Shown here: positions 46,801-62,758 of the stretch, one piece after another | How positions within the stretch are numbered: the first letter of the stretch is position 1 | How the letters are laid out: each line of letters begins with the position of its first letter | From: Fratercula arctica | Lineage: Eukaryota; Chordata; Aves; Charadriiformes; Alcidae | Reading direction: 5' to 3' | Length of the DNA stretch: 64,000 bases | Assembly: GCA_947846985.1 (NCBI GenBank) | Contig: CANTUZ010000012.1 | Coordinates: 20,484,135-20,548,134, forward strand | Program-made: the position numbers and the translations under genes | Notes under the pieces: model-generated | The model's database searches: none | What the model was told of the DNA's origin: nothing | Seen by the model: only the letters and a program-made list of their open reading frames with translations

Positions 46801-49800
46801 ACTCAACTCTTGCAGTTATGACCAAGGAGCCTCCCACTGCCTTTTAGAATCTTCAAACTCAATAAAACAATGATTTTTATCATCACCTCAATAATCTAAA
46901 CTCACTAAATTTCATGCTAAGCGTCAGAATGAATAGTTCTGGCATTAATAGTAAGTGCTTTTACCCCTGGATAGTCAAAACTCCCACTTCAGTTGGCGAG
47001 AGATAGGATGAGAAAATGCTGAATGCTTTCCTATGAAGAGTTTGGGTATTCTGGTTTGATTAAGGCCTTCCAACAGTTTTGAAAATGTGAAAAATCAACA
47101 CATAACATACGACATTAAAAAAATTATGAGAATATAGCCAGATGATAAAATTATAATGGTCCATTGAAAGAAAGTGATGATGAAGAATTTTGATCATTTG
47201 AAGTTATTAAAACTTTTAAACAGATCTAAAATGAAGGAATTGTTAAACTATTCCAAATGAATATCTAACTTATGAATAAAATATCAATAACGCATTACAA
47301 ACGTGATATCTTCACTAAACTGATACAAATGCCTCCTATATCACCATCAAGTAGTGAGGAGATGTCAATACGTAGGTTCCGAAGTAATAGATGCTATATA
47401 AAAACCTAATGTAGACAAACAGAAAAGTGCTCATTAGAATCAACCTTCCAAGTCCCCCACAGTGCCTCTCTTGCATATTTATCTCTTTGTAACAGCTAAA
47501 GTATAATACCTAAAGAATTATTATATTCTGAACTGACATTACAATGGTCATATATTCTAAAATGCTAATTTCATTAGATTTTCACTCGAGTCAATCAGAG
47601 GAAGAATGTGATTTTTAAAAATCTAGTGTGCAAATCATTAGAAATACAGATCACAGGCATACATCACTGTATTTTTGAAAACTACCTTGTTTTAAATTAC
47701 TATAACAGCTTTAACATGAGTTTTGATCATCTTGTTACTACTAGACTTCGCTGATTTGTATGCACAGGTAGGTCTGCGAGTATATGCATTCAGCTTGCCC
47801 TCTGCTATTAAATACAAGCACAATCACAGATTGCTTCAACAGGCCATCTGCTTTTTCACTGGTTATGTGCTTCTTACAGATGAACAATGGAGATAGATAA
47901 ACCTTTCCTTTTCATATCACTTTGCACTGTGTACTCATTGGGCTATTTTGCAGGACAAAAGGATTGGTGTGGCACAACAAACTATATCATTTATTTTGCA
48001 AAGAAACTCCTGTCCTGATCCTGCAAGCTTTTATGCGTGGCTGACCTTTAAGCATGCATTACATTGACCGAAGTTAACCCTATGTGCAGCAACTGGGGAA
48101 ACTGGGACCACGTCTCACTAGCTGACCACAACCCACCCACTCTTCTTGGATGTGCACGCACGGTTCCACCTCACTTTATCACAAGAGTTACAGGTGGCCA
48201 ATGAAAGATAAATCAGAGCCTACAGTGTTCATCTCTTTTGCATTTTTTGAATAAACTGTCATGTCTTCAGCTGTTCTGCACCCAGATAGTTCCAGATAAC
48301 ACAACTCTTCACAGATGAATGGTCACGCAAGCACCACAGAGCTTCACTACTCAAAAACCTGCCATAGTTTAAAATCTGGTCCTCATTTAAAGTGTAAAAA
48401 CAAAGTTATTTTTTGTCTTGACATAATTCATCTTGTTAAAGTTATGCCAGATATTTACAGTGATTCAATCTACAGCTAAAAAAAAAAAATCATCTAGAGC
48501 CATTTCGACCATAAGACAGAAAGAGAAACAAAATTTTTTTTACTTAGTGCAGCTTCTCCACATGAATGCTGTCTACAACAGCAGTGCTGCTTATAAAGGT
48601 CACAGATGACATAATTTATATTATTATAGATAATCTATGTGGTCTGTCTGTCTTTTTTTCCTCCGTATTTTACAGAGGTGCTATGTATTTTGATGGATGA
48701 AGCTCCTAGGAGAGCTCCAGTCTGAGCATCTTACAAAGGCAGGAGCAGTCACCGCACAGGAGAGATTTGCTGCTTCTCCCTGGGAAGGCTGGGACCAGAG
48801 AAGATACAGTGAGTGGTCCTGCACGAGCAGTGAGTCTGTTCCCAAATATACACTCTTTCTGTGTGCAGGCCACTTTGACAAGCCGTGACACCACAGCAGG
48901 ACAAACTGCTTCCCATCAGGTGTGCATCTGGAACAGGGTGGGCAGGGAGACAAGGCAAGGTAGCAAAATGTAGGTTAGCTACATGGGCTTCACGGATACC
49001 TGTGGCACAAAGCCAGCTCACAGCTGTGAAGTATTTAAGCAGCACTTGATTTTGCTAGAGATAGACCAAGGTTGTCCTCCCGTGCCCCATGGCTGCTGGA
49101 AATGCTTGGTGTGGAGCTGGAGTGCTCAGTGACAAGGCAAGGGGAAGGAGAAGGGGCAATTCAAATTCCCCACTCCCCCTGTGCCACCCCAGGCTGCTGC
49201 CTGCTCTGACAGTAACTCGACTGACGGAGCTGCTCGTGCCCCTCAGCCACCGTTTCAGGCTATCTGCAGGCTTAGAGAAACATTCCTCTGTGCTCAGACC
49301 TCAGAAGTCAGGGAGTGCACCTCACGCCAGCCTTTAATCCTTCTTCCAGATGGCTTATTTTCAATCACCTTTTTGAAGCAGAGTTCTCTGAATTTCCTAC
49401 GCATAAATGTGTTTATGCAGGAATATGCAAGCTCATTGTGGTGACATCCCTGTTACATCTAGCTGAGATGGCATTATTAAACATGACTACAACTGCTCTC
49501 CATCCTTAACCTGGGAAACAGCACATACAAAACTTAGTAATTATTACTGAAAAAAAAAAATTCCAACTCAACTTTCTTGCTTCTTGCTTCCTAACTTAGA
49601 TTAGGAGGATTACTCTGACCTTCAATACTGCCCAAAATTTTCTGCAAAGAGACTGCCTATCACACAACTGCTGCAGTGGTGCAGAATTTAACAAGTCAGC
49701 TGCAAAGTCTGTCAATGGCTTGTTCATCAGTTTGTGTTCTGTCCCACTGACCAAGCCCTGGTGAAGAAAGTCCCCCCTCATCCATATCTTTGCCTCCTGC

Positions 49801-52800
49801 TCATATGACAGACATTTGGGATGAGACTAGAAAATACACTCCCTTACTCCTGCTTCAGACAAATTACAGGGTCTCTTCCACATGGGTGGCTTGCACTCAA
49901 GTTCATGATTTATCTTGAGGAAAAGGTTTGATCTTAGCAGAGTCCTGGGTCATATTTCTTGGTGGTTGTTAGCCTGCTGATCGTAGTATTGCCCTTTGGT
50001 TTGTTTTCTTTTTGTTATTCCTTTCCCCATTGCCAGCCGTAATGCTTCCTGAGGCAGCAGACGCGGAGGTATAGATGTGCCCTGACATCAGTATGGCACC
50101 GGGTACTGTGACCGCCTTCTGTGAGAGCCATTCTTCCACTGGAGGATGTGTTTTAAACTCTTTAAACTCTTTGTGTTTTAAAAAAAAATTGCAATTTCAG
50201 TTCTTGACTCAGTTTTGCCATTCGACTGGCGATGGTAGTGTCAGCAGTGATGAGAAATGGACTAGATTTTTATTCCCAGGTTATTTGCACGTGTGAACAA
50301 GAAATAGCCCTGGTTCCACCATCTCCAAGCGCAGTTTGGTAGTGGGGCTGCCAGAGTGCCCAGTCCTGATCACGCCATCTGCAGTGACTGCTGCAAAATG
50401 ACTGTCAAGCCATAGAAGTCTGACTAATATCACAAAGGTTAGGTTCTGAGATTTGTTGTTTGAAATCAAGTCCTTTTCCTCAAAGTCTATTAAAAATGAA
50501 ATGAGTTTTTATGTCTCTCCTTTCTGTTAGGCCTATGTTTCTCCAGGGGAAATGCAACTACCTGCAGAGCTCGATGCTCCCCAGCACACAGTCAGCCTTT
50601 TGACTGGAGGATTCTGCCCCAGAATGGCTTTGACGGGTACCCAATGGCGTTCCTGCTCAGTGATCCGGGTGCTGTAACTTGAACACGTGTTGTACAGTTC
50701 CACTTACCTGTGGGGTTGCCGTACTCCAGGAGATGATGGGACTTCTCCCTGCTCATACAGCCAACGTGAAAGATCAATGGGCATGAGCTGACGCTAAATT
50801 TTTGCCTTGTTCAAACAGTCCTTTGAGGTTCTTTTGTAGCCCCTGTTTCAAACTGACAAATACCCCTGAAATAATACCTTGAATGTCCTCATTTTCTCTA
50901 TTTCTATTATTTTGAGAATCTGACATTCTTGTTCAGTCGTCCTGGTTTTGTGTACAGCGGCCTGGATAAGAAGTCAGGGATGTACATCTCAATCCCTTTC
51001 CAGACACCGAGCAATGCACGTCCCTGCAGGTTTAGCAGCATTCCCTTGTGGTTATTGAGGGGGTGCTAGTTCTGGCTTTATAAAATGCTTTCTAATAATT
51101 GATAGTCACTTTCTGTTCCTGTAGTTTCCTGCCCTTAAAACATAAGGATTGAAGTATTCTCTTGTACACATTACTCCAGTATGTTCCAGCTGGGCTGCTC
51201 CTACGCTCTGCTGGTGGATGTAGAAGCCTTTTTGGAGGACCTATGTTCTGCGTATCCCTCACGCAAACAGTAGTGCCTCCCCTGTCCTGCCTTGTGCGAT
51301 ATAACAGCCTTGGCATTTACGTGCTGCAGTGCTGCACCGTGGGATATTTTGTACAGCTCCTTTTTTATATGAGAAGACTCCAGCGAATTACAGCAGTTGT
51401 ATTCATAGTGTGGTTTTGTTTAGTAATCACCTCAGGAGACTGTACTGTTCTGAAAAGCATGGAAAAGTATTGTGAGATGGTTTATGAATCACACTAATCT
51501 TCAAACTGAGTTACCCATTTTCAGGTGTGGGTCTATCCTGCATGGTTTTTACTTTTTAGGAGCTGGGTAATAGCCTTTGGGAGGTCAGCAATTATCCCAG
51601 TGCTCCAGGAGTCAAATGCAATTTCATCTCATTTTATTTCATTTTAGATTTATTGCCTTGGTCATTTCAAGCAGATAGATGAGAATGTAATCATCATCAA
51701 CTACCGCTTTTGCTGTTCTGTTTCTGCATCTATACAGCTACGGCAGCAATCCCAGCCAGCCCTGTTAATTCTTCTTGCTGATACTGTTGGCATTCTTCTA
51801 CCACAGATTTGATCTCAAATTGCATTTTCTTCCACCTGCATCCACCCTAATGGATGCTCAAAAGGTACTGAGGTAGTTACTTTGTTTAATAATTATATCT
51901 AATACATTTGCAAATATATGACTATTGCGTCAGAAACTGAAACTGCTTTTATTTTTTTAAGATGGGAAGCATATTATCACCTGCAGGTCTGTATAATGCC
52001 TTGTTAAATTGCTAAAAGACTATGCATATGTACAGCTTCCCATCTTCTCTGCAGCTGGCTTGCTGCCCACCTGACCCGTGGCTCTGGAAGACCTCAGCGA
52101 TGAGACTTATGCCCTCCTTACTTTCACTTGCCCCACTGCTTTTTCCCTGAGTGCAGAGGACATTCTATTAAGCAAGTGCTCTCCTGGCTGCATCGCTGTA
52201 TCCGTTTCCAGCTCTCATCTGCCTAGAAGACATCACAGACATTTGTAGATACTTTGCTACAGTGGTTTTACAGCTTACTACCTATTTGACCTAAGTTTTC
52301 TGACTTTTTGTATGTAACTTTTATGAATTGTTTGCCCCAGTTTAGTCACATGCTTCATTCATTTACTTGATGTAGTTAAAAGCAGAGTATTTATATGTTA
52401 TCTATATTTCCTGGCATTTTAATTTGTTCAATTTTTCTTGGTAATTTACATTATCCTGCTGGTATTTTGATTGTTCTATTGTGTAATATTATGCTGTACA
52501 TTTTTGTCAGCAGACTTAGATTCTCACAAAATGCCGACAAAGTCTCTGTTATCTAGCATTTACTGATGTTCAACTATCCAGCTGGCATTCAGCCTCATCT
52601 CTGCTTTTCTGCTGCTGCTCTTAGTTTAAAGTTCATGCTTGTGCAAATGGCACCAGAAGTTTATTTTCGCTCTTCTGTAGTGCATCAAAGCCAGATATGT
52701 GCAAAATTACATTTTCTGAGTCAGTTTGTTTTCCTGATGTGGTGCGTTTTTTCTTTTTGCTATTGTAAGCAAGCTTTGGCAAAACAATTTTCTTGCCAAT

Positions 52801-55800
52801 GCAAAGAATCCCATATGCGAGACAATTGCCAGTAGATTTTTCTCCTCTGCTTTGTGCTAATGCATTTATGTTTGCACAAAATTTTTCCTTGTCTATGCAA
52901 ACATTTTCTTTTCTGAGTGCTTAACAGCTTCTGTCTCTGCTCCGCTGACGGCTGGTCTCGGTTTGCTCACTAATTGTGCACATTAGCTCTGCATTGATGT
53001 AATGCTGCTACACGAGCTCTCCAGGTGCCTCTACATTAGTGTTTTAGTTTAGATCAAGAGTACACCTTTGAAGCAACTCTCCTGATTATCCCCACATACT
53101 GCACTTTGGTTCTCACGGCACAGCAGTCTCCGAGAGCACAAACTGGATTTTATTTCGGATGAAAAGAAACCTGAATGTGTGCTCCAGGAGAGCACCTAAA
53201 ATGAGCTCCAGCTGCTAATGGGCATTTAGCCCATGAGAACAGACTAGAGCTAGAACACAGTAAAAACCCCTGAAACACATGTTGTGTGGACACCAGTCTG
53301 CAGCATCAACCATTTCACTCTGCAGCTCCATACCTATTTGGCCTATTTGTCTGCACGACTATTTAATGTAAACATAGTTTCTGAGGGCAACCTTGTCCCA
53401 CCTACAAACTGAATTAATCCATTGGGATGCAAAGAACTCACAGGTTAGCTGTTTTGTAACATTCGGAAAGACAGTGAGCTATTATTTTTCTAGACTGTCC
53501 ATACTTGGATAATACATATATGCACACATATATTAGTCATAGCATACATAAATATGCATATTAGTCATACATTTATATTAAATTACATTACTTTCTATTT
53601 ATTTTAGATAGAAGATATTTCTGGGGTGTTTCTAAAAATTCTCACCAGTTTTCCTGATTTTGGAGCCTCAGGCTACGAGATCTCTTTTTCCAGTGCAATT
53701 TTTCGCTAACATCCAATATAGCTCATTTTTATGTCCATCTGTCCATCTTTCATGCCTACTCACCTACTACCATAATCATGCTTTCTCTTTTTGTTTCTTT
53801 TTCTTTTTTTTTTTTTTGAGTCTTTTGCAAGACACTCAGTCTATATCTATCAGAGTAGATCAGTGTCGGGGAATGTTCCTGGGCACAAGGATGTTGTCAT
53901 CTATCCTCACAAAGCGCTACAAGATTTTTTTGCCTACTTTTGGCCTGTGCTGACTATCAGTGTCCCAGGCAATTCCTGGAGAGGCTTTGGAAGTCAGCAT
54001 GCTCCAGGAGCCGTTCCCAGCAGGCAGCCTGCCTGCAGCCAACCTGCTTTGGAGACTAAGAGCTTCTGATCATCAGCACAGGCTGCTCAGTGCCAGCTGG
54101 CCTAAGCACCTAGGAATATTCCTGGGCACATTTAATTTGAAAGTACAGACATATCTATCCTTTCTGAAGTGAGGTGCCTATAGGAATCCGGTCACTTCTG
54201 ATGTCAACACCCAGGCAGAATGAGGTAAAACAGTGTAACATCCAACTAGTTTCAATAAATGCTATTCTCTGTCATCAGTGACTTTCTGGAACTAGAGTTA
54301 CAAAGCTTAATGCATAACTATAAAAAGTATGTCCTAGTGTGGAGTCATTCATCGCAGATATCACTGCATTTTTTAACATTTACGGATATCTCTTGTCTTT
54401 TTTGCAAAAATAGAAGTACACATACAGCTCTAAAAAGCCAAGAAAATAAACAATGTTCCAGCGTTAGCCAAAGTATGAGCTGTATCTTCAACCTAGTCTT
54501 AAAGCAAGCTCCTGCACCAGGTGTGTCCTTAAAATAAATGATTTCTCCCTTCTACAGCTACTTTATACCACATAGGATTCCTTTCACACTCTGCAAAATG
54601 CTGATGTAGTCTTAATTTGGAAGCAAAGCAACCTCAGGATGCTATAAAGTTTTCTTTTTGACACTTTAACTGGTATCAGCGACACTGATACTGACACTGG
54701 TACAGACGGATCATAAAATCATAATATTTTGATTTAACTTGCCTTTCTAAGTGAAAAAACAGCTTTAAAAAGTTAGTGTTGATGATTACTTCCACAGGAA
54801 CTCAGCTTATTTAATATAATCTGCTATCAATTGTTTTTTCCTTAGGAAAGCTTTCTTCAAAGTCTTTAAACATTTCCCCAACAGAAATGAGTAGACTTGG
54901 GGGTCCACTGACTCCTTTTTATTACAATGAAACTGATCTGAGACATGCCAAATACTTGGCAGGTCCTAATGACAATACTGGGAGTATGGATCATATCTGA
55001 AGACTAGCCCAGACACCTAGTTCCTCTCTTCAAGAATGAGAAATAACTTGAGAATTCTGGTTATAATGTCTTACTTTTTTCTGAAAATAATACAAATAGA
55101 ATATGCACAGAATCAGTCTGGGCAACAGAACTGGGAACTAATTTTCATTTCCTTTCACTATTTAATTAGGTTTCTTAAGCATGCCTCTCAGTGTCTCTGT
55201 TTCTGTTCCAGAAGACAAAAGAAAAGAGATAAAATGGACACTTGTTTCATATTATTGTCTTCCCTTGTGAAGGTTTTATGCCACCTTCATCATTAAAATA
55301 TCCCAGCAGTGTCTGTTAACTAATGAACTGTACCTATCTTGCATGGCTCACCTGCTCTCTTATTCTCATTCTTTGTGTATGGGACAGGCTGCTTTGTGTT
55401 GGTAAGATTTTAGCAATTTCCTTCCTGTAAAAACAAAAGCAAGCAACATAGATACACTCTGTACAGAGAAGGTAAAGTTGGAAAAGTGCCTTTTACTCTC
55501 AGGGTGAAAGGCAAAGGCACTACCTGAGTCTGAGATCCTGTGGGAGCTTGTTCCACAGTTGTGGACATGCCCCTATGCCAACTCAGTCACCTTACGCAGC
55601 AGTATTATAAAAAGGGCATTGCTGAAAATCCAGCGAGCACAAGCAGTGAATGAAGTATAGTCTTCCCCTGGGGTTTAAGCTAGCACATAAGATACAACGG
55701 ATCTTTGGTACTGATGGTGCTATTCTGTGCCTCGATGGCCCATTTAGGACTTCTACGCCACCAACACTCCTCATTGCCAGCACATGCAAGGAGCCAGAGA

Positions 55801-58800
55801 AAAAAAAGAAAAAGAAAAAGAAAAACTGGAGGTCATACAGGAGGTCAGTGCTTCATCTGAGATGGAAGATGGATCTTTCCTTCGATGTGTACTGAACGTT
55901 ACAGCTGAACTACTGTGTCAGAAAATGCTGGGAATCCAGTCTAGAAAATGGAGGGCGGATGGCCTGGTGTGCTCGCAGCAACTTTGGGTTTTGAGCAGAC
56001 ACGCTGCAGCATTTTCTGCAAGCTGAAGTTTCCCAGAAGATAATTGCAACTGCTGCTACTTCACACTTTCCTTTCTTTTACCTCTTAGTAGAAGGTAAAT
56101 TACAGCAATAATAAATCCTTCTATATAAATGCAAAGCAGAGCTAAAAATGAAATTGATGTCACAATTTTAATTTACCACTTTCATTGTTAATTTATACGC
56201 AAGCAGTGTGCTATGTTTCCCCTGGAAAATAGTCTAATTCCTTTCAAGTATCCCCCATGAAACCCAGATACAGATACTCTGTGTTTCACGTTGTATTCTT
56301 TGTATATCTTAAAAGACTTCTTATTTTTTTGTAAGTTGGGAAAAAGAACATATTCCTGTAATGAGACAAAGCAAAGCAGGTTTCAGCCTTTATCTGAAGT
56401 TTCTGATTGCTGTGATAAGGTGTGAAGAATAATTTAAGATACCATCAGCTATAATAGATCACAGTAAAATTTACAGCAGCCTTTTTTAAAGTCTTACTGT
56501 TCTTACATATATAAGAGCCATCGGGGCGCAAAGAAAATTGAAGTTTTCGGCCGAGCTTACTTCACAACTAGCAGCTTGGTTCCAGCGCAGATCACTAAGC
56601 CACACTTTTCAAAAATTCCCCCAGAACTTAAGCCCAGACAAACACCACAACATAAAATTTTCATCGCCAGCCCGCCTCTTTCACAACACGTTACAGGCAG
56701 TGGTCAGGACCAGGCTGTGAGGGTTACCAGGCTTCACCACAGCAGGGTTCATGGTTCAGGGCGGCTCATACAGAGCATCCCCCAGGCCTGGACTCAAAGG
56801 GCAAGATGGGCAGAGGGTGGCCAGAGGGCCATGAAGGGTGAGCCAGGAACAGCCACTGTGGAGCCACTGTAGGAGAGAAAGCCCTGAAATATTTTGAACT
56901 TCTATGCAACTATTTTTGTGAGATTCTTTCTATGGGAAAAGTTCAAATGTCTAGTACTCCAGCTGATTTTGGAGGGGAACACCCACCCCACCCCCCCAAA
57001 CTGGAATGAAAACTTTGAGTTGGAGAAACTTTTGCCTGGGAGAAGTTTCTGGGTACATTATGCTACTCAAGTCTTTCCTACTGTCCATCTGCACCTTCAA
57101 GATGACCGTTTGGTATATTATTCACTTCTAAACAGGAAAGAGGGCAGCACTATTGTGAACAATCACGTTGTTTTCTCTGCCAGATTTCCAGATTTCCACA
57201 TTTTGGGTTAAAACTAATTTCAGATTAAACAAAGTATCCGTAATTTGGTCACCACCATTATTGTACTATTACTTTCATTGTAATGCTACTTAATTACTTA
57301 ACATTTCAATTTCTATGAACAAAACCTTTCATCTCTGAACTAGAAATATTTCCCTAAAACCAAGTAAAACATTTTCAAAAGATAAACATCAGAAATCAGT
57401 TTTGTACTGATTGAGCTAAAACTATGTAGTGTTCAGCAACGTATTGAAATTATTTAAGTGTTTAAGCAATTGTTTATGAGTACTGCTAAAATCAAAATTC
57501 CTGATTTTCTTAACTCCAAAAAAGAATTCTAGCCCTTCGTGTCTGTAAAAGACAAGTAGAACTCAAATGGAATAAAACCATCCCAGCCTAATATTTTAAT
57601 TCAGTTGTTCAATAATTTCTATTTCTTTGCATTATTTTTACTTTATTATACTTTTATAATACCCTCAAATATATCTATAAAACTTTACAGCCCTTTTCCA
57701 ACAGCATATGGTGTGTGTTGTGAAGAGAAGCATGTTTATGAGCTGCAAGACAGGAAGAAAATTAAAGTACCCTTATGGGACTGAGGCAGGGGAAGTTGAC
57801 TAAGATTTTGCTGTATCCACCACTACCTATCTAATTCTTGAGTGTCCAAGTTTTCATTGCAATTGCATTATAGAATTATCTTGTGTTGGGCTGATGACAC
57901 TGTACAATCTCTCAATGCTTGAAACTGAAAGCAAGTCAAGTTGCGACACAGTCCCTTTCACAGCAGCAAGTATATCCTGGCTAAATGAGCAAAGCTAGCC
58001 TTGAATGAATTTAAAATGAATTTTAACTCAACTGACATTTATTCCACTAGAGACGTGGATGTAAATAATCAATGTAGCTAGGTACTATTCAAAAACCATT
58101 TGTCATATTGTGATCCAACTCCACTCTCTAAATGAACATCAGTCAGTTGGGATAGGACCTAACAGCAGAGGCTTACTTGTCTTTGAGCTAGATGAGCTGA
58201 AATGTGGCTGGTCACAGTTCTCAGTTCTGGGTTTTTAAAACAAACTTTCAGGGACAACCTCTGCGGCTGACACTATTTTTGGGGAGAATGACTGCACAAG
58301 GTGGTCACATCATCTGTGGGATACAAGCTTTTGGAGTCCTCTCGTCTTTCTTGCAACCCTGACTCCAGCAAGAGGGAACCTGCTGGAATTTCAGGACATA
58401 TCTGCAGAACAGCTGAGAAACACAAACATAACAAAACACTTCTTGCACATGCATGCACATACACATGGCTGCACATACTTTTTTTTCTTTCAAAAAGCTC
58501 AAAAGCATTGGATGACATTTTGGATGAATTCCTCAACCTCTTCAGTCTGACCTCCTCACCCCTAGGAGCAGTAAGCCTGCTCAGGATTTCACTTAGAAAC
58601 TTTGCTCCCTCTGGAAAAAGAATGGTCTCCCTGGTTGAGAGAAGATGTTCTTTTGGAAACAGCTTTCTGCATTCTTTTTTGGCTGTGTGTTTCTGCTTGT
58701 TAAGCTTTCGGTGTCTGAACCACACTAAGCTTCTGGGCAGGAAAGGGTTCATCCGCCCCAACACAGGTCTCTAGTGCCATGCTCCAAGACCCAGACCTGC

Positions 58801-61800
58801 ACAGGTGCCTCAGATACCTGTAAGGTCTTAAAACCTCATCTGGAGGCAAATAAATCTCACTCTGAGTGTGTAAGGTCCTGATACCTGATTTCAATGCTTA
58901 CGGTCAGGGACTTCACTCTTTGTGCTGGAGACTCCTAAGGGTAATTCAACCAGTCAGATACCATAAATTGAGACCTCTCTCCGTGGATGAGCTCGGGATG
59001 GTATTTGGACAGTTAAGTTGGATGCTTGCAGAAGACTGTGTTAAGACTCCACTGCAAAATAAATGCTCAATTCTGCACTAGAAGTATATTCCCAATGCGT
59101 GCTGAATTAAGAACTAGTACTCATACAGTCAAAATAGTGGTCATGACTCCACACAGGCATCCCCTCCCAAACTGCCAGTTAGGAACTAGACAACTAAAGA
59201 CATAGACTGGATGGGAAGGAAATGCTTTTTTTAAAATGGAAGCAGAGAGGGAGACTTTCAGGCTTTTCAGACTGCACGTTCATCACTCAGATGTTGTTAT
59301 AAATACCTTTGCAAACAACTCACACTCTGTAGACAAAAATACCTCAGTGATAAACAACAGAGAAATAAATTAAGTCCTATGGAAAAATGTAAACACTAAG
59401 TTTTCCCTCCATCTGCTTTATCCTGGTAATTAAGTCCAAAATCCAGCAGTAGGCACAGAAGCCCACCCACAGACCAGGCACTGAAGGTCAAAAACCAAGC
59501 TATGACAAAATCGCTAACAAAATGGCTGCAGTCTATCAAATGAACGATGATGACTTTGTTGTGAAGAGAGAGAGGGGAGTTCTGGAGCAGGAGGCATTTA
59601 TTAGCCCTGCTCTGTATGACCCAGAATGGCAGCTCTGAGAGACCATGCTCACTCCTTCTGGGCGGTCTTTTATAAATGTTGATTACGAAAGACACACTCA
59701 TGCTGCAGTCACCAAAGGATTTCTTGTTGCTCCCACTTTAATGCGTAAATTTAGAGGTTTCAGCATATCATTTATGCTAATGTAAATGGCATGTGAGTTG
59801 TTTACAGTTTAGCGATACATTTTTCATAAAAGAGAAAACGTAGATATATTTGTGCTTATAGAGCTTTGTGAGTTTACAACGAGTCTTCTGGTTTTCAATT
59901 TACAAAGGGAAATTTTTGAAATGGACATTTCAAAACATCAGGAGTGCTCAGCATTTGAAAGAAGGCTCAGTAAAGGCAGTGAAAAACTGCTGGAGAGTCT
60001 GGATTAGACTTTTGGTCTGGAATTGGGAAAGATGCCTTTTGGCATATATTGAATATTTTAAATGAGAGCACAACTATTCAGAAAATACTAAGTAATGATT
60101 AGTGTCCAGGAAATAATGTTCTATCCTGTAATGATGGGTAATATAAATAAATAAAATTATAGTCGATAGATTCTAGAATTCAACTACCTTAAACTCAACT
60201 GCAAGGTCTTGTCTTGAAAACTGTCTAAAAGATATGTACTATTTTAGTGATACGCTTCTGGGTTTCTCATGAATTCAGACATACTGTATAAAACAACAAG
60301 GTATTTTATAGCCTTTATGTATAAATAAATCAGCAACTTGGAAGAAATACAACATAGTAATAGAAAAAAAATGCATTAATTATTCCAAGCAGTCAAACAG
60401 GAAAGAGACAAAATGATTAATGAAAGAACAGATATATGATATGACATATCCTGACCAATATATGGGTTATACAGAGACTTACTTACACTGGATGGCTCCA
60501 AATGTGGCAATCAAAAACAGAGCTGTGGCATAAAAAATAAAAGGGAGCTATTTCATTAAAACTTGCTGCTGAATTGAATGAAGGGCAAACAAGGTCTTAC
60601 CTACGTGAGAATTAGACCCACCTTCTTAATAACAGCTAGGGTTGGTGTTCTAAAACATCAACCATCAGAGTACCCAAGTGCAATCAGCCTGAATGAGATC
60701 CCAAGAAATCGATAAAATTCTTGCCAGGCCCCTTAAAACTATTACAGAGCCCCAATGTGCTGCGGAGCAGCAGATTACAGGCTGGCTGTAATTGTTCCCT
60801 GGAACAACTCAAATGCAGTTCCTGGGCCTTAATGAATTCTGTACAGCATGAATAGGTCGGCAAAGAGCAGAAATCTCTTTTCTCAACTCCTACATGTAGA
60901 AATGGTGTGCCCAACAGCTCTGCTCAGTTATTGGGGGCAGTTGCCCTGTGCCAATGTATGACTAATGGGCAATGAAACAGAAAGACATTTTTAATCCATT
61001 TGTCCATAAAAACTCAGGAAGTACTGCTCTGACTGCTGAGGCATCCATGTGGTTGGATAAAAATCACACAAGATTACAGAAAAACCTTCTAGGTTTTTTA
61101 TAGCAATAAAAATAAAATAGGTGGGAAAGGACATAATCGTGTTCCTTAAGTATGATCTTAATCTTTAAGCAAAAAGACATTTCAATTGCATCTTATTAGA
61201 TGCAATTGTTAGCACCAGTGGCTTATATTGAGTTATTATCTGAACAGTTTGGTAGGGTGCGGTGGTTTCCACAGATAGCCCCTAGTGTGCAGCTGAAATG
61301 CTGGCAAGGCCCATGGGCTAGCTTGTGCAAATCAGACAGGCCAAGTCTGCATGTCCAGCACATACTCCTGGCAACTGGAAATTTATCCCAGCAGTACTTC
61401 TGTTAGACTTCATGCATTCAAGTTTTAAAAGTTCTCCCTAACTTTAATCTCAGCAACCCAGCATGAAACCTCCATAATTTCTACAAAAGCCGTTCCTTCC
61501 CATCAGGATAATTTTTCTTCTGCTTTTCCTGAATACTTCCTTTTTTTTTCCAATTAAACTCAGCAGTTTTGGTTGAGTTCTCACTCTACATCATAAAATC
61601 CCCCTCTCTCAATTGATTGCAAACTTCAAATATTTGTCGACCACTGAGTTCTCCACCTCTTATGTTTACACGCATTATTTAGGCAGGACATATGGACACT
61701 TGAGAGTTAGAGCTTCTTGAGCCTCTCCCCATAAATCACTCCTAGATTTCTCGTACATCTGCGCATGTTGCTACACTTAGGGCTGTGCTTAAGGGCCAAA

Positions 61801-62713
61801 TCTCTTCCTAAGAGAATTAAGAGATGTTGTAGTCAAAATTTCTCTCAAAACTAGCACAAGAACAACACAATCCTTGAAAACCAGGCTGAAAATGAATACT
61901 TATTCTGCTGTCTATCACAAATACCGCTTTGTTTTGCACTTTCCTTGCATGGAGCACTGTGGCCTACAGAGCACCTTGCTATCCAAGTAAACAGCTTTCT
62001 TACATGAGAAGTTTAAAGGGGCAATGATTCTTGCAGAAGATAGAAGCCCAAGTCTTTACATGTGCATCAGTAAGTACGTCTGTAACTAGTACCATAAACA
62101 AAATGGGAGCACATAGGTAAAAGCAGGTTTTCCTAATAATAGCTACCTGTAAATAAAGAAGAGACATTTCTGATTGCATAGGTGTTTCTAAGCCATCTGG
62201 ATGTCTGTAGGATATAGCCTGCAACTCCATAACACTACATCTTGTATAATATCAAGCATTTTACCAGTGCTTAATGAATAAAAAGATGGTTAGAAGTACT
62301 GCTTAGAAATACACAATATTGTTAATAAATGACTTCTCTCACTAGGTGTAGATTCTAGAGGAAGAATTTCATATCATCAGGTTCTCAGACTAGTAATTAT
62401 AGCTTACATTTTGAAAGGCACAACCTTGCTTTCACAGATGCAATTTGCATCAAAATCTGCACTTACAAAATCAGGGAGAAGAGTTTTGCACACATAAATT
62501 AATTGCTGACACATTTTCTAGAGCTTGAACTGTAGACAATTAGCTATCAATCACTACTGACCACGGCTTTACTCAGTGAGGACACAAAGAATAAGGCTCT
62601 GCAACTAATATCAATCCCACAAATACTGCAGTGTCCTAAACATCCCCAAACTCCATGAGTTTCACCTGACAAAGAAAAATCTCTTTGGCAGTAAAAGCTG
62701 GTACAGAACTGAA

Positions 62714-62758
62714 GGTTGGAGGAAGCGGGGGTGGAGAGGGAGAGGGGGAGAGAGAGAC
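62714..62758 (+). repeat. Purine-rich (GA/GGGA) tract
   Basis: A run of G and A with few interruptions, ending in GAGAGAGAGAC. It is polypyrimidine on the DPYD transcript strand and not next to any exon seen here. Confidence 0.8.

Noticed and set aside
53660..54172. Cluster of open frames near a T-rich tract
   Set aside because: Frames overlap in different phases and hold a phenylalanine run from poly-T; no homology.
58273..58774. Overlapping open frames of about 160 codons on both strands
   Set aside because: By a simple (61/64)^n estimate, two or three frames this long are expected by chance in a window of this size. No homology recognised, and no repeat family.
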